The notes beneath the pieces were generated by a model, which searched no databases, was not told where the DNA came from, and was given only the letters and a program-made list of their open reading frames with translations. From Amycolatopsis lexingtonensis (GTDB lineage: Bacteria > Actinomycetota > Actinomycetes > Mycobacteriales > Pseudonocardiaceae), in the NCBI RefSeq assembly GCF_014873755.1, contig NZ_JADBEG010000001.1, forward strand, positions 2,172,501 to 2,236,500: a DNA stretch of 64,000 bases, written 5' to 3'. Both the position numbers and the translations under genes were made by a program. Shown here piece by piece: positions 8,320-21,607 of this stretch (positions are counted from its first letter, which is position 1; each line of letters starts with the position of its first letter).

Positions 8320-10886
8320 TCGTCGTTGCCGAGGACGCGCTTGCGGCGGGCGAGGATGTCTTCGTTCAGCTCACGGGCCCGCTGATGCTCGCCCAGGTTG
8401 CTGAGGTCGGCGGCGAGGTTGCCGGCGAGGATGAGGGTGTCGGGGTGGTCCTCACCGAGGACACGTTTGGCGCGGGCGAGGGTATCTTCGTCCAGGTCGC
8501 GGGCCCGCTGGTGTTCGCCAAGCGCCCGGAGGTCGGCGGCGAGGTGGCTGGCGTCGATGAGGGTGTCGGGGTGGTCATCGCCGAGGACCCGTTTGGCGCG
8601 GGCGAGGGTATCTTCGTGCAGTTCGCGGGCCTGCTGGAGTTCGCCTACGTCCCTGAGGTCGGCGGCGAGTCTGTTGGCGGAGATGAGGGTGTGGGGGTGG
8701 TCGTCGCCGAGCACGCGTCGGCGGCGAGCGAGAGTGTCCTCGTTCAGCTCACGAGCCCGCAGATGCTCGCCCAAGCTGCCGAGGTCGACGACGAGGTTGT
8801 TGGCGGTGCTGAGGGTGTCGGGGTGGTCGTCGCCGAGCACGCGTCGGCGGCGAGCGAGAGTGTCCTCGTTCAGCTCACGAGCCCGCAGATGCTCGCCCAA
8901 GCTGCCGAGGGCGAGGGCGAGGTTGCTGGCGGTGGTGAGGGTACTGGGGTCGTCGTGGCCGAGGACGCGTCGGCTGCGAGCGAGGGTGTCTTCATTGAGC
9001 TCACGAGCCTGCTCATGCTCGCCCAGGCTGCCGAGGGCGAGGGCGAGGTTGCTGGCGGTGATGAGAGTGTGGGGGTGGTCCTCGCCGAGGAGATCCCTGC
9101 GAAGTACGTACGCCCGCTGAAGTAGTGGCAGTGCGGCGCGGGGCTCACCACGGGTGTGAAGGTAGGACGCGGTGCGGTCGAGCAAGTAGGCGACTTCGCC
9201 CGCTGCCGGCTGCCATGCGCGGTGGGGATCACACACGACCAGCAGATGCGGGAGCAGCTCTCGCCAGCGCGGCCAGCTCGGCGGGTTGACCCACGGATTG
9301 TCGGGCAGACCAGCGTCTAGCAGCCGGACTGCGGTGACCGGCCAGGTCGAGTCTCGGTCGTCCTCGGTAACGACGTCGTCGCGGGTGCGGGCCCGCAGCA
9401 GGGCGGCGGGGACCCGGTGGAGCTGGATGGTCGTGGTGGTGACCTCGGCCATGCCGCGGCTGCGCAGGGCGGCCGTGACGTCGGCGAAGGCCAGCGGATC
9501 CCGCGCAGCGGCCCCGCCATCGCCCTGCTGATGGGTCAGCAACGTGAGCGGCACCGGCTCAGGGGCCAGCCACGCCACCAAGGTGAGGATGTTCAGCGCG
9601 GCGGGATTCTCCCGGGCGAGCTGGTCGAACGACACCGTCCACGCCGCGGCCAGCGAGACGGGGTAGCCGCTGCCCTTCTCGTGGCGGCCCATCAGTTCAT
9701 GGCCGCGCTCGACGAGCAGTTCGAGGTATCTCTCGACGGTCAGGCTGCTTGTGGCCAGCAGGCGTGCTGCCTGGTTGACGGCCAGGGGCAGGTCGCCGAC
9801 GGCCTCGGCAATACGGTCAGCGTCGGTTTCGCTGAGCCGGGAACAGCGGGTTCGCAGCAACTGCACCGACTCGGGACGACTGAATTCCCGCACCGGCAAC
9901 GCGGCACCGATGTCGTCCCAGTCGGGGTTCCGCGAGGTGATGATCACGTGCCCGTCCCCGGCGGGCAGCAGCGGTCGCAGGGCCGCGGGGTCTTCGGCGT
10001 TGTCGAACACCACCAGCCACCGCCCGCGCGACTGCAGTGCCCCGCGCAACCGGGCCAGTACGACAGCGGGCGAGTCCTTCTCGGTCGCCAGATCCAGCGC
10101 CTGGGCGAGATCGACCAGGTGGCTGGTGACGAGAGCCGGGTCTTCGGCGGGAATCCACCAGGCCACGTCGTAGTCCTCGGCGTAGCGATGGGCGTATTCG
10201 ATCGCGGTGGTGGTCTTGCCGACCCCGCCCATCCCGTTGAGCGCCTGAACCACCGCCGGCTGCCCCGAAGACAACGCCGCCCGCAGCCCGGCCAGCAGCT
10301 CGTCGCGGCCGGTGAACGTAGCCGTGCGGGCGGGGATGTTCGAGATCCGGCCGGCGAGCTTCGATGCCTCTCGGGAACGTGGGACCCGATTCAGCGCCCG
10401 CTCCAGCTTGGTCGCCAGTTCGTGGGGCGAGGACACCTTGGTGATGGTGAGACCGCTGTCTGGCAGCCGTTTGCGGAACGCCTCCTGCCGGGCCCCGTAC
10501 TCCAGGTCCCGGATCAGCGCCGGTGGTCCTTCGGTGTCCTCGGCCAGCACGAACACCAGCCGCTCCATGCCGGTGGCGGTGGCGATCTCGAATTCCTGCT
10601 CGCAGTAGGAGACCTCCGGACGGCCCCGCACCGGTGTGCCGTACCGAAACCCGGCGATCAGGACGTAGATGTCGGCCTCGGCCAGCATCTCCTGGTCGAG
10701 TTGCTCGGGTGTCGCGTCCCGGGCGGTAAAGGCGGACATGTCCACCACCGCATCCCCCGCCGCGGCCACCGCGTCCTTCGCCGCTGCCACGAACGACCGC
10801 GGCTTCGGCCACTCGCCCAGCTCGCTGGTGTGGCTGAGGAACACCCGCCGCGCCTGCTCCCCGACTGCCAACCCCCGTCTCCTCAC
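8316..10886 (-). CDS. STAND NTPase: DUF4062/TIR-like domain, NB-ARC, C-terminal TPR repeats
   Basis: An 856-residue signalling ATPase. Residues about 12-170 form a DUF4062-type domain (VFLSHTSEL, then SYCEQEFEIATATG). NB-ARC motifs follow: P-loop GMGGVGKTT near 219, Walker B LVVFDN, sensor IITSRN and GDLPLAV. A winged-helix region precedes six tetratricopeptide units of 42 residues, each with G(E/D)DHP.TL and a GEH..ARELNEDTLA helix. Two neighbouring units are nearly identical in DNA, showing recent duplication. A TTG at 10871 has a better Shine-Dalgarno (AGGAG) than the GTG at 10886 and may be the real start. Such architectures occur in antiphage or cell-death sensors and in developmental signalling; which applies here is unknown. 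Confidence 0.85.
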   Translation of the reverse strand: MRRRGLAVGEQARRVFLSHTSELGEWPKPRSFVAAAKDAVAAAGDAVVDMSAFTARDATPEQLDQEMLAEADIYVLIAGFRYGTPVRGRPEVSYCEQEFEIATATGMERLVFVLAEDTEGPPALIRDLEYGARQEAFRKRLPDSGLTITKVSSPHELATKLERALNRVPRSREASKLAGRISNIPARTATFTGRDELLAGLRAALSSGQPAVVQALNGMGGVGKTTTAIEYAHRYAEDYDVAWWIPAEDPALVTSHLVDLAQALDLATEKDSPAVVLARLRGALQSRGRWLVVFDNAEDPAALRPLLPAGDGHVIITSRNPDWDDIGAALPVREFSRPESVQLLRTRCSRLSETDADRIAEAVGDLPLAVNQAARLLATSSLTVERYLELLVERGHELMGRHEKGSGYPVSLAAAWTVSFDQLARENPAALNILTLVAWLAPEPVPLTLLTHQQGDGGAAARDPLAFADVTAALRSRGMAEVTTTTIQLHRVPAALLRARTRDDVVTEDDRDSTWPVTAVRLLDAGLPDNPWVNPPSWPRWRELLPHLLVVCDPHRAWQPAAGEVAYLLDRTASYLHTRGEPRAALPLLQRAYVLRRDLLGEDHPHTLITASNLALALGSLGEHEQARELNEDTLARSRRVLGHDDPSTLTTASNLALALGSLGEHLRARELNEDTLARRRRVLGDDHPDTLSTANNLVVDLGSLGEHLRARELNEDTLARRRRVLGDDHPHTLISANRLAADLRDVGELQQARELHEDTLARAKRVLGDDHPDTLIDASHLAADLRALGEHQRARDLDEDTLARAKRVLGEDHPDTLILAGNLAADLSNLGEHQRARELNEDILARRKRVLGNDD
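8330..9090 (-). repeat. Six tandem 126-bp repeats encoding TPR units
   Basis: The 3' part of the STAND gene is built of six 126-bp units in register, each encoding one 42-residue tetratricopeptide motif. The stretches at about 8704-8786 and 8830-8912 read the same on the plus strand, while other copies have diverged. This is the pattern expected from recent unit duplication or gene conversion, which would let repeat number vary between strains. Confidence 0.85.
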
Positions 10887-10976
10887 GTTCGCCGTACCTG
10901 GGAACAGTCTCTCCGATCCACGCGGGCGTTACGGTGACCGCGAACCGTCATGATCGCCGTCCGGTAGGTTCGCCGG

Positions 10977-11486
10977 ATGCGACAGCAGTTCCTGGGGGCG
11001 CTCATCGGCGCCGCGTTCGGCACCGTGTTCGTCCTGGTCAACTCCGGTGACCCGCTTCCCGCGGTGATCGGCTGGGTGCTGCGCGCCCTCGCCGTCCTCG
11101 CGCTCGCGGCCGTGGTGGTCCTCGGGCTGCGCGCGGGCGGGCGCCCGACGCTCGAGGGGCGGCCGGTGTTCGGGCCGAGCTACCGGGTCATCGTCATCGG
11201 CGAGGTCGTGCTGCTGGTCGCCGGGTTCTTCGTGCTGACCCTGCTGGAAGCACCGGTGGAGGCCAACGTCGCCTGGATCGCCACGATCGTCGGACTCCAC
11301 TTCGTCGCGCTCGCTTCGGCGTGGAAGACCCGCTCGATCCTGGTGGTCGGCGTCGTTCTGACGGTGCTCGGCGTCCTCGGTCTCGCACTGCTCGGAAGCG
11401 TCACCGACTGGGTGCCGTTCGTCAGCGGCGTCCTCTCCGGGGTGACCCTGCTCGGCGGAAGCCTTTACGGCGTCCGCCGAGCCTGA
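10977..11486 (+). CDS. Hypothetical integral membrane protein
   Basis: A 169-residue protein with about five predicted transmembrane helices (roughly 5-22, 28-50, 70-88, 97-112, 118-138 and a final weaker one near 147-163). It has no catalytic motif or cysteine pair that I recognise. It is divergent from the STAND gene with about 90 bases between the start codons, and converges on the VWA gene with 1 base between the stops. Conserved small membrane proteins of this kind are common in Pseudonocardiaceae; no function is assigned. Confidence 0.75.
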   Translation: MRQQFLGALIGAAFGTVFVLVNSGDPLPAVIGWVLRALAVLALAAVVVLGLRAGGRPTLEGRPVFGPSYRVIVIGEVVLLVAGFFVLTLLEAPVEANVAWIATIVGLHFVALASAWKTRSILVVGVVLTVLGVLGLALLGSVTDWVPFVSGVLSGVTLLGGSLYGVRRA

Positions 11487-11487
11487 G

Positions 11488-12468
11488 TCACGGGAGTCTC
11501 TGCCCGAAGAACAGGCTGGCCGCCGCGCCGATCATCAGGATCAGCGTGCCCACGACCACCCACGGCTTGCTCGCGTCGGCGTCCTTGATCTCGTAGCCGA
11601 TCTGCTCGCCGAGGTCCCCGTAGACCTTCTTCAGTTCCTCGGCGCTGGCCGCCTTGTAGAAGTCGCCGCCCGAAAGCCGCGCGATCTCGCGCAGTGACTC
11701 GTCGTCGACGCTCACCGGCTGGGCCTTGCCGTCGATGTCGACCGAGCCGTGCGTGGTGCCGAACGAAATCGACGAGATCGGGACGCCCGCCTGCTTCGCC
11801 GCCTGCGCCGCCGTGTAGCCGCCGCGCGCCGCGTACAGGTCCTCCGGCACCGTCTGCTTGCCGTCCGACATCAGCACTATCCGGGCGGGCGGCGGTCCGT
11901 CGGCCCCGCCCACGACGCTGGAGAAGCTCTCCACCGACTGCAGGGCCGCGAAGATGCCCTCACCGGTCGCCGTCGACTGCGCCAGCTTCAGGTTCTCGAT
12001 CGCCTTGATCACGCCGTTGCGGTCCGTGGTCGGGTTGACCAGCACCGTCGCCGTGCCCGCGAACGAGATCAGGCCCAGGTTGATCCCCGGCGTCATGTTC
12101 TGCGCGAACTGCGTGGCCGCGTCCTGCGCCGCCTTCAGCCGCGTCGGGGCGACGTCGGTGGCCTCCATCGACAGCGAAACGTCGATCACCAGCATCACGG
12201 TGGCCCGGTTGCGCGGCACCTTCTGCTCGGCGGTCGGCCCGGCCAGCGCCACGGTGAGCAGCAGGAGCGACAGCACGATCAGCACCGCAGGCACGTGCCG
12301 GACCCAGCCCTGGCTCTTCGGCGCGACCCGTTCGAGGAGGTCGAGGTTCGCGAACCGCATGGTCCGCTTCCGCCGCGCCCGCTGGGCGAGCACGTACCCG
12401 ACGGCGACCGCGGCCACGGCGATCAGGAGCAGGAACCACCACGGCGCCGTGAAGCCCGTCAAACTCAC
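11488..12468 (-). CDS. VWA-domain membrane protein (Rv1481-like)
   Basis: A 326-residue membrane-anchored von Willebrand A protein. It has an N-terminal helix (about 8-28), a second helix near 60-78, then a VWA domain with a complete MIDAS (DVSLS, then the conserved Thr/Asp loops), and a C-terminal helix near 295-315. The domain should bind a divalent cation and a partner protein. The GTG start overlaps the DUF58 stop by 4 bases (GTGA). With MoxR and DUF58 it forms the usual MoxR chaperone operon, thought to mature envelope or metal-containing proteins. It corresponds to Rv1481 in gene order. Confidence 0.9.
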   Translation of the reverse strand: MSLTGFTAPWWFLLLIAVAAVAVGYVLAQRARRKRTMRFANLDLLERVAPKSQGWVRHVPAVLIVLSLLLLTVALAGPTAEQKVPRNRATVMLVIDVSLSMEATDVAPTRLKAAQDAATQFAQNMTPGINLGLISFAGTATVLVNPTTDRNGVIKAIENLKLAQSTATGEGIFAALQSVESFSSVVGGADGPPPARIVLMSDGKQTVPEDLYAARGGYTAAQAAKQAGVPISSISFGTTHGSVDIDGKAQPVSVDDESLREIARLSGGDFYKAASAEELKKVYGDLGEQIGYEIKDADASKPWVVVGTLILMIGAAASLFFGQRLP

Positions 12469-13409
12469 GCGACACCCCCGGACCAGCGCCGCTTGCGGGC
12501 GACGACGAACCGCACCATGTCGGCGATCCAGTCGGCGTCCGTGCGCAGCGTCAGGTGCGCCGCACCCGCGCGGCGCAGGCCGGCCGCCACCTTCTGCCGG
12601 TGGGCGTGGGCCGCGGCCCCGAACTCCTTGCGCAGCAAGGCCGAAGCGTGCACTTCGCGCTGTTTCCCTGTCTCCGGGTCGGCCAGCACGACGGTGCCCA
12701 CCTCGGGCAGGTCGACGTCGCGCGGGTCGAGGACTTCGATCGCGATCAGTTCGTGGCGCCCGCCCAGGGCCCGCAGCGGCCGCTCCCAGGACGTGTCGCC
12801 CAGGAAGTCGGAGATCACCACGGCAAGGCCACGCCGGCGCGGCGGACGGCGCAGGGCCTCCAGCGCCTGGGCGAAGTCGCCCCGGGTGCCCTCGGCCGCA
12901 CGCGGTGTCTCGGCCAGCTTCCGCACCAGCCCGCGCGCGTGGGCGAGGCCGCCGCGCGCCGGGATGCGGGTGGTGTCCGCGCCGGTGGAGACCAGCGCGC
13001 CGATCCGGTTGCCGCCGCCCCCGGTCAGGTGGGCGACCGCCGCGACCGCGCAGACCACCAGGTCGCGCTTCTCGCACAGCGCCGTGCCGAAGTCGAGGCT
13101 CGCCGACAGGTCGGCGACGACCCACGTCTCCAGCTCGCGGTCGGCCACGGTCTCGCGGATGTGCGGGGTCGTGGTGCGGGCGGTGACCGCCCAGTCCATC
13201 CGGCGGACGTCGTCACCGGGCTGGTACGGGCGGGCTTCACCGGGCTCGGAGCCCGGCCCCGGCACGAGGCCGAGGTGGTTGCCCTGCAGCAGCCCGTCGA
13301 GCCGACGGCGGACGTCGAGCTCCAGGGTCCGGAGCCCGGCCTCCATCCGGTCGCCGCGCAGCACCGGCGGCGCCCACGAAGGGCGTGCGCCCTTCTCGTT
13401 CTTCGCCAT
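12465..13409 (-). CDS. DUF58 domain protein (Rv1480-like)
   Basis: A 314-residue cytoplasmic protein with the DUF58 core: GSEPGEARPYQPGDDVRRMDW near residues 50-75, the family signature, followed by a VWA-like region (VVADLSASLDFG) without obvious membrane helices. DUF58 proteins are always linked to MoxR ATPases and probably act as adaptors. It lies 7 bases after moxR and overlaps the VWA gene by 4 bases. ATG at 13409 was chosen; a start 20 codons downstream is also possible. Confidence 0.9.
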   Translation of the reverse strand: MAKNEKGARPSWAPPVLRGDRMEAGLRTLELDVRRRLDGLLQGNHLGLVPGPGSEPGEARPYQPGDDVRRMDWAVTARTTTPHIRETVADRELETWVVADLSASLDFGTALCEKRDLVVCAVAAVAHLTGGGGNRIGALVSTGADTTRIPARGGLAHARGLVRKLAETPRAAEGTRGDFAQALEALRRPPRRRGLAVVISDFLGDTSWERPLRALGGRHELIAIEVLDPRDVDLPEVGTVVLADPETGKQREVHASALLRKEFGAAAHAHRQKVAAGLRRAGAAHLTLRTDADWIADMVRFVVARKRRWSGGVA

Positions 13410-13416
13410 CGCCGGG

Positions 13417-14487
13417 TTACCTGACCGGCGCGCCCGCCGGGACCGGGCCACCCTGGCCGGCCCCGCCCTGCGGCCGGGCCGAGACCTGCGGCAACGGCAC
13501 GGTCTGCAGCACGCGCGTGATGATGTGGTCGATCGGCACGCCGTCGGCCAGCGCGTCGTAGGACAGCACGAGCCGGTGGCGCAGCACGTCCGGCACGACG
13601 TCGACGACGTCCTGCGGCAGCACGTAGTCGCGCCCGCGGACCAGTGCCAGCGCCCGGGCGGCGGCGATGATGCCGAGGCTCGCGCGCGGCGAGGCACCGT
13701 AGGACACCCAGCCGGCGACGTCGGCGAGGCCGTGCTCGTTCGGCGTGCGGGTGGTCAGCACGAGCCGCACGACGTAGTCGACCAGCGCGTGGTGCACGAA
13801 CACCTGCGACGCGACGCCCTGCAGCCGGACCAGCTCGGCCGGGCTGAGCACCTCGTGCGGGGTGGGCGGGGTGACGCCCATCCGGTAGATGATCTCGCGC
13901 TCCTCCTCGGCCGAGGGGTACTCGACCTGGATCTTGAACAGGAAGCGGTCACGCTGCGCTTCGGGCAGCGGGTACACGCCTTCGTTCTCGATCGGGTTCT
14001 GGGTGGCGAGCACGAGGAACGGGTCGGGCATCGGGAACGTCTGCCCGCCGATCGACACGTGCCGCTCGGCCATCACCTCGAGCATCGCCGACTGCACCTT
14101 CGCGGGCGCGCGGTTGATCTCGTCGGCGAGGACGAAGTTCGCCACGACCGGGCCGAGTTCGACGTCGAACCGCTCGGCGCCCTGGCGGTAGATCCGGGTG
14201 CCGAGGATGTCGGCGGGCACCAGGTCGGGCGTGAACTGGACGCGGGAGAACGAGCCCCCGACGACCCGCGCGAACGTCTCGACGGCGAGGGTCTTCGCCA
14301 CGCCGGGCACACCTTCGAGCAGCAGGTGGCCCTTGGCCAGCAGGCCGACCAGCATCCGCTCGACCAGGCGGTCCTGGCCGACGATGATCCGCTTGACCTC
14401 GAACACGGTCCGCTCCAGCAACTGGGCGTCCCGCGCCGGTGTCGCCTGCTGGCCGTTCCCGCCCTCGGCGTAGCCGGGCTCGGTCAC
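13417..14487 (-). CDS. moxR1: MoxR-family AAA ATPase
   Basis: A 356-residue AAA+ ATPase with Walker A GVPGVAKT at 59-66, Walker B VLADEINRAP, the MoxR-specific ATQNPIENEGVYPLPEAQRDRF segment and the C-terminal lid domain (GASPRASLGI). MoxR proteins act as chaperones that drive insertion of cofactors or maturation of partner complexes, with the DUF58 and VWA proteins as co-factors. It is first in the three-gene operon; a strong GAGGAGG lies upstream of the GTG start. Orthologous by order to mycobacterial moxR1 (Rv1479). Confidence 0.93.
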   Translation of the reverse strand: MTEPGYAEGGNGQQATPARDAQLLERTVFEVKRIIVGQDRLVERMLVGLLAKGHLLLEGVPGVAKTLAVETFARVVGGSFSRVQFTPDLVPADILGTRIYRQGAERFDVELGPVVANFVLADEINRAPAKVQSAMLEVMAERHVSIGGQTFPMPDPFLVLATQNPIENEGVYPLPEAQRDRFLFKIQVEYPSAEEEREIIYRMGVTPPTPHEVLSPAELVRLQGVASQVFVHHALVDYVVRLVLTTRTPNEHGLADVAGWVSYGASPRASLGIIAAARALALVRGRDYVLPQDVVDVVPDVLRHRLVLSYDALADGVPIDHIITRVLQTVPLPQVSARPQGGAGQGGPVPAGAPVR

Positions 14488-14657
14488 TCTGCCTCCTCGA
14501 AAGTTCGTGCGCCGCCCCCGCGACGGTGATCACGCGGTGCGACCGTACTGCGTCCCCCGGCCGTAAGTCCGTCCGGCACGCGGACGCACGGGTTGCCCCG
14601 TCAGTAGCCAACACCTTTCCCGGTGTGACATCTGTGAAGCTGATCCGGTTCCCGGTC

Positions 14658-15203
14658 TCAGCGGTGCCGTTCGAGGTCCTCCGGCGTGTCGATGTCGTCC
14701 GCTTCGCCCAGTTCGGCCGGCACCTCGGTGACGCTCAGCCCGCCGAGCACCCGCCGCAGCGCCGCGTTCTCCACTTGCTCGGGCAGCGCCGCCCGCAGCG
14801 CCGCGACCTGCCACGCGCCCAGCAGCCACTGCCGGGACCCGCCGGCGTCCACCAGGACCGCGCCGTCGCCGTCGCCGATTCCAGCGACCAAGCGGTCCAC
14901 AGTGGACTGGCGGACGCCCGGGAGGTCGGCCGCCAGCACGACGACCGCCTCGACGTCGTCCGGGACGAACGCGAGGCCGGCGGCCAGTGCCGCGACGGGG
15001 CCGGTGCCGGGCACCGGTTCGCGCGTCCACACGACGTCGAAGCCGGGGCGCCGGGGGCCGACCACGATCACGCGTTCCGCGCCGTCGAGGGCGTGGATCG
15101 CGCGGGTCAGCAGTGGTTTGCCACCCACCGACAGCGCCGGCTTGTCCACACCGGACAGTCTGCTGGCCGAACCCCCGGCCAGCACGATCCCCGCGTACCG
15201 CAT
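14658..15203 (-). CDS. mobA: MobA-like molybdenum cofactor guanylyltransferase / nucleotidyltransferase
   Basis: A 181-residue nucleotidyltransferase with the MobA/IspD fold: N-terminal LAGGSASRLSGVDKPAL (GTP-binding loop with the conserved Lys), VGPRR, PVAALAAGL and the metal-binding Asp in LAADLPGV. It would transfer GMP to molybdopterin, or act on a related sugar or cofactor substrate. The protein is slightly short for MobA but complete. It is divergent from the DUF1801 gene with 27 bases between starts. No other molybdopterin genes are near, so the substrate assignment is moderate. Confidence 0.82.
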   Translation of the reverse strand: MRYAGIVLAGGSASRLSGVDKPALSVGGKPLLTRAIHALDGAERVIVVGPRRPGFDVVWTREPVPGTGPVAALAAGLAFVPDDVEAVVVLAADLPGVRQSTVDRLVAGIGDGDGAVLVDAGGSRQWLLGAWQVAALRAALPEQVENAALRRVLGGLSVTEVPAELGEADDIDTPEDLERHR

Positions 15204-15230
15204 CCCGGGAATCTAGCCCATACTCGACAC

Positions 15231-15629
15231 GTGTCCTACACCGTCGAACCCCGCGTGGACGCCTACATCGACGCCCTGCCGGACTGGCAGCAGGCGATCT
15301 GCCGCGAGGTCCGCGAGCTGGTCCACGCGGCGGACCCCGAAGTGACCGAGACGATCAAGCGCACCCGGCAGCCCTACTTCGTGCTCGAGGGCAACATCTG
15401 CGCCCTGCTGGCGGCGAAGGACCACGTCAACGTCTTCGTCTACGACGGCGGCATCGTCCCCGACCCCGAAGGCATCATCACCGCCGGGCACGGCAACAAG
15501 ACCGCGCGGACCGTCGCCTTCCGGGAGGGCGAGCCGATCAACGCGCCCGCGCTCACCGCGATGTTCCGGCAGATCATCGCCAACAACCGGGCCGGCGGCT
15601 GGCGCAAGCTGAAGCGCGAGCAAGCCTGA
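15231..15629 (+). CDS. DUF1801 (YdhG-like) domain protein
   Basis: A 132-residue single-domain protein with the DUF1801 pattern: IDALPDWQQAICREVRELV at the N terminus, EVTETIKRTRQPYF, and a KDHVNVFVYDGG strand. The fold resembles iron-chaperone/YdhG proteins, but no biochemical role is established. GTG was chosen because family similarity begins there and upstream codons overlap mobA. It converges on a methyltransferase gene with 2 bases between the stops. Confidence 0.85.
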   Translation: MSYTVEPRVDAYIDALPDWQQAICREVRELVHAADPEVTETIKRTRQPYFVLEGNICALLAAKDHVNVFVYDGGIVPDPEGIITAGHGNKTARTVAFREGEPINAPALTAMFRQIIANNRAGGWRKLKREQA

Positions 15630-15631
15630 CC

Positions 15632-16342
15632 TCAGCGGCCGAGCACCAGGTAGGCGAGGCCCAGCACGCCCCGGTAGTCGCGGAAGTACTGCCGCTGCCG
15701 CTCGTCGAGCCAGTCCCGCACCTCCGCCGCCCGCGGATCGGCCGGGTTCGCCAGCACCCACTCCTGCCAGGCCAGCTTCGACGTCGACTCGAAGTCGTCC
15801 CATTCGAGCTGGTCGGCGGTGCTGACGTGCAGCACCCGCCAGCCCGCGCCGGTCGCGGCGTCCAGCAGTTCCGGCAAGGTCAGCGTGTCCGGCCCGAAGA
15901 TCTCCAGCGCCGCCGCTCCCGGCGGGGCGGCCCAGAAGCCGTCGCCGTAGAGCACCCGGCCGGCCGGCACCACCCGCCCGAGTTCCGCCAGCGCCGCCTT
16001 CGTCGAGCCGAAGGCGTGCGCGGCGCCGATGCAGAACGCCCGGACGGCGGCGCCGTCCCAGGTCGCGGCGTCGGCCTCCGTGAACTCCACCGCGAGGCCG
16101 CGCTCGCGAGCCGCCGCCCGGCCTCTCGCCAAGGAGACCACGTCGGTATCGACACCGGTAACGCGCAGGCCAGGGGCCCTCGCGGCCGCCCGCAGCAGCA
16201 GCTCACCCCACCCGCAGCCGAGGTCGACGAGGTGTCCTTCGCCGAGGGCCATCCGGTCGAGCAGCAACGACGCGTGAGCCTCGGACAGGGGCGTGTTCCA
16301 GCGCATCCGCGTGCGCCGCAGCGCGTTCAGTTCGTCGTCCAC
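15632..16342 (-). CDS. Class I SAM-dependent methyltransferase
   Basis: A 236-residue Rossmann-fold methyltransferase with motif I VDLGCGWGELLLRAA near 38-52, an acidic motif II VTGVDTD, and EADAATW (motif III/IV region). It would use S-adenosylmethionine; the acceptor cannot be deduced. The C-terminal third (LEWDDFESTSKLAWQEW...DYRGVLG) resembles actinobacterial SAM enzymes annotated only as class I methyltransferases. The GTG start has no clear Shine-Dalgarno. Confidence 0.85.
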   Translation of the reverse strand: MDDELNALRRTRMRWNTPLSEAHASLLLDRMALGEGHLVDLGCGWGELLLRAAARAPGLRVTGVDTDVVSLARGRAAARERGLAVEFTEADAATWDGAAVRAFCIGAAHAFGSTKAALAELGRVVPAGRVLYGDGFWAAPPGAAALEIFGPDTLTLPELLDAATGAGWRVLHVSTADQLEWDDFESTSKLAWQEWVLANPADPRAAEVRDWLDERQRQYFRDYRGVLGLAYLVLGR

Positions 16343-16385
16343 GCGGCCGATCTTGTCGCCTCGTCACCAGGGCGTCGAGCGGGTT

Positions 16386-20848
<4,463 letters not shown>

Positions 20849-20862
20849 GGGTTTTCGCTTTG

Positions 20863-20900
20863 AAGGGCCTCCCCGCTCGGTCGAGCGGGGAGGCCCTTTT
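20863..20900. terminator. Rho-independent terminator after acn, bidirectional
   Basis: A perfect 17-base inverted repeat (20863-20879 pairing with 20882-20898), GC-rich with A-runs and T-runs at the ends, sits 15 bases after the acn stop and 3 bases before the convergent mgtC stop. It can terminate both genes. Confidence 0.9.
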
Positions 20901-20902
20901 CG

Positions 20903-21607
20903 TTACGCAGGTACAGCTTCCCAGCGCACGCTCGACACCGAAGGCTCCAGGGAAAGCCGCGACACCGCCGCCTCCATCTGGGCGTCGTCGCGCTGGTCGC
21001 CGACCAGCTCGGCGCGAACCTCGACCGTGCGGTCGTCGCGGTCCGTGCTCAGCACCGACAGCAGGCGGAAGTCCGTGCGGGTCAACGACTGCACGAGCAG
21101 CGCCCGCACGTGCGCCTCGGTCGCGTCGCGCGTGACGGCCTGGAACGCGTACCTCGTCGGCGTCTCGTCGCCGGCGTCCGGGCGGCGGTCGACGGCGCGC
21201 CCGAGCGGCCGCAGCACCACGTTCACCCCGACCACGACGGCGGTTCCGGCCGCCGCGACCGCGTACAGCCCGGCGCCGGCGAGCGCGCCGACCGCCGCGG
21301 AGCACCACAGCGTGGCCGCCGTGTTGAGGCCGCGGACGTTGAGGCCGTCGCGCATGATGACGCCGGCACCGAGGAACCCGATGCCCGAGACGATCTGCGC
21401 GGCCACCCGCGTCGGGTCGGCGTCACCGCTCGAGGCCAGGCCGCCGAAGCCGTGCGCGGACAGCAGCACGAAGAGGGTCGCCCCGACGGCGACCAGCGCG
21501 TTGGTGCGCAGCCCGGCCAGGCGGGCGCGGAACTGGCGCTCGATTCCGATGACGGCACCCAGGCCGACCCCGGCGCCGACGCGCAGCAGCATTTCGAAGA
21601 TGGTCAT
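20903..21607 (-). CDS. MgtC/SapB family membrane protein
   Basis: A 234-residue protein with the MgtC core: four or five N-terminal helices including GAVIGIERQFRARLAGLRTNALVAVGA, then VSGIGFLGAGVIMR and GLNTAATLWCSAAVG, followed by a cytoplasmic ACT-like domain from about residue 150. MgtC proteins modulate membrane ATPases and are important under magnesium limitation in other bacteria. The 5' leader of about 170 bases is unusually structured, so magnesium-responsive control is possible but not shown. It ends at the same terminator as acn. Confidence 0.9.
   Translation of the reverse strand: MTIFEMLLRVGAGVGLGAVIGIERQFRARLAGLRTNALVAVGATLFVLLSAHGFGGLASSGDADPTRVAAQIVSGIGFLGAGVIMRDGLNVRGLNTAATLWCSAAVGALAGAGLYAVAAAGTAVVVGVNVVLRPLGRAVDRRPDAGDETPTRYAFQAVTRDATEAHVRALLVQSLTRTDFRLLSVLSTDRDDRTVEVRAELVGDQRDDAQMEAAVSRLSLEPSVSSVRWEAVPA

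Noticed and set aside
8330..9090. CRISPR-like or satellite repeat
   Set aside because: The 126-base units are in frame and encode TPR motifs.
8385..9125. Repetitive plus-strand open frame opposite the STAND gene
   Set aside because: It mirrors the TPR-encoding repeats and has no Shine-Dalgarno or known similarity; the minus strand is the coding one.
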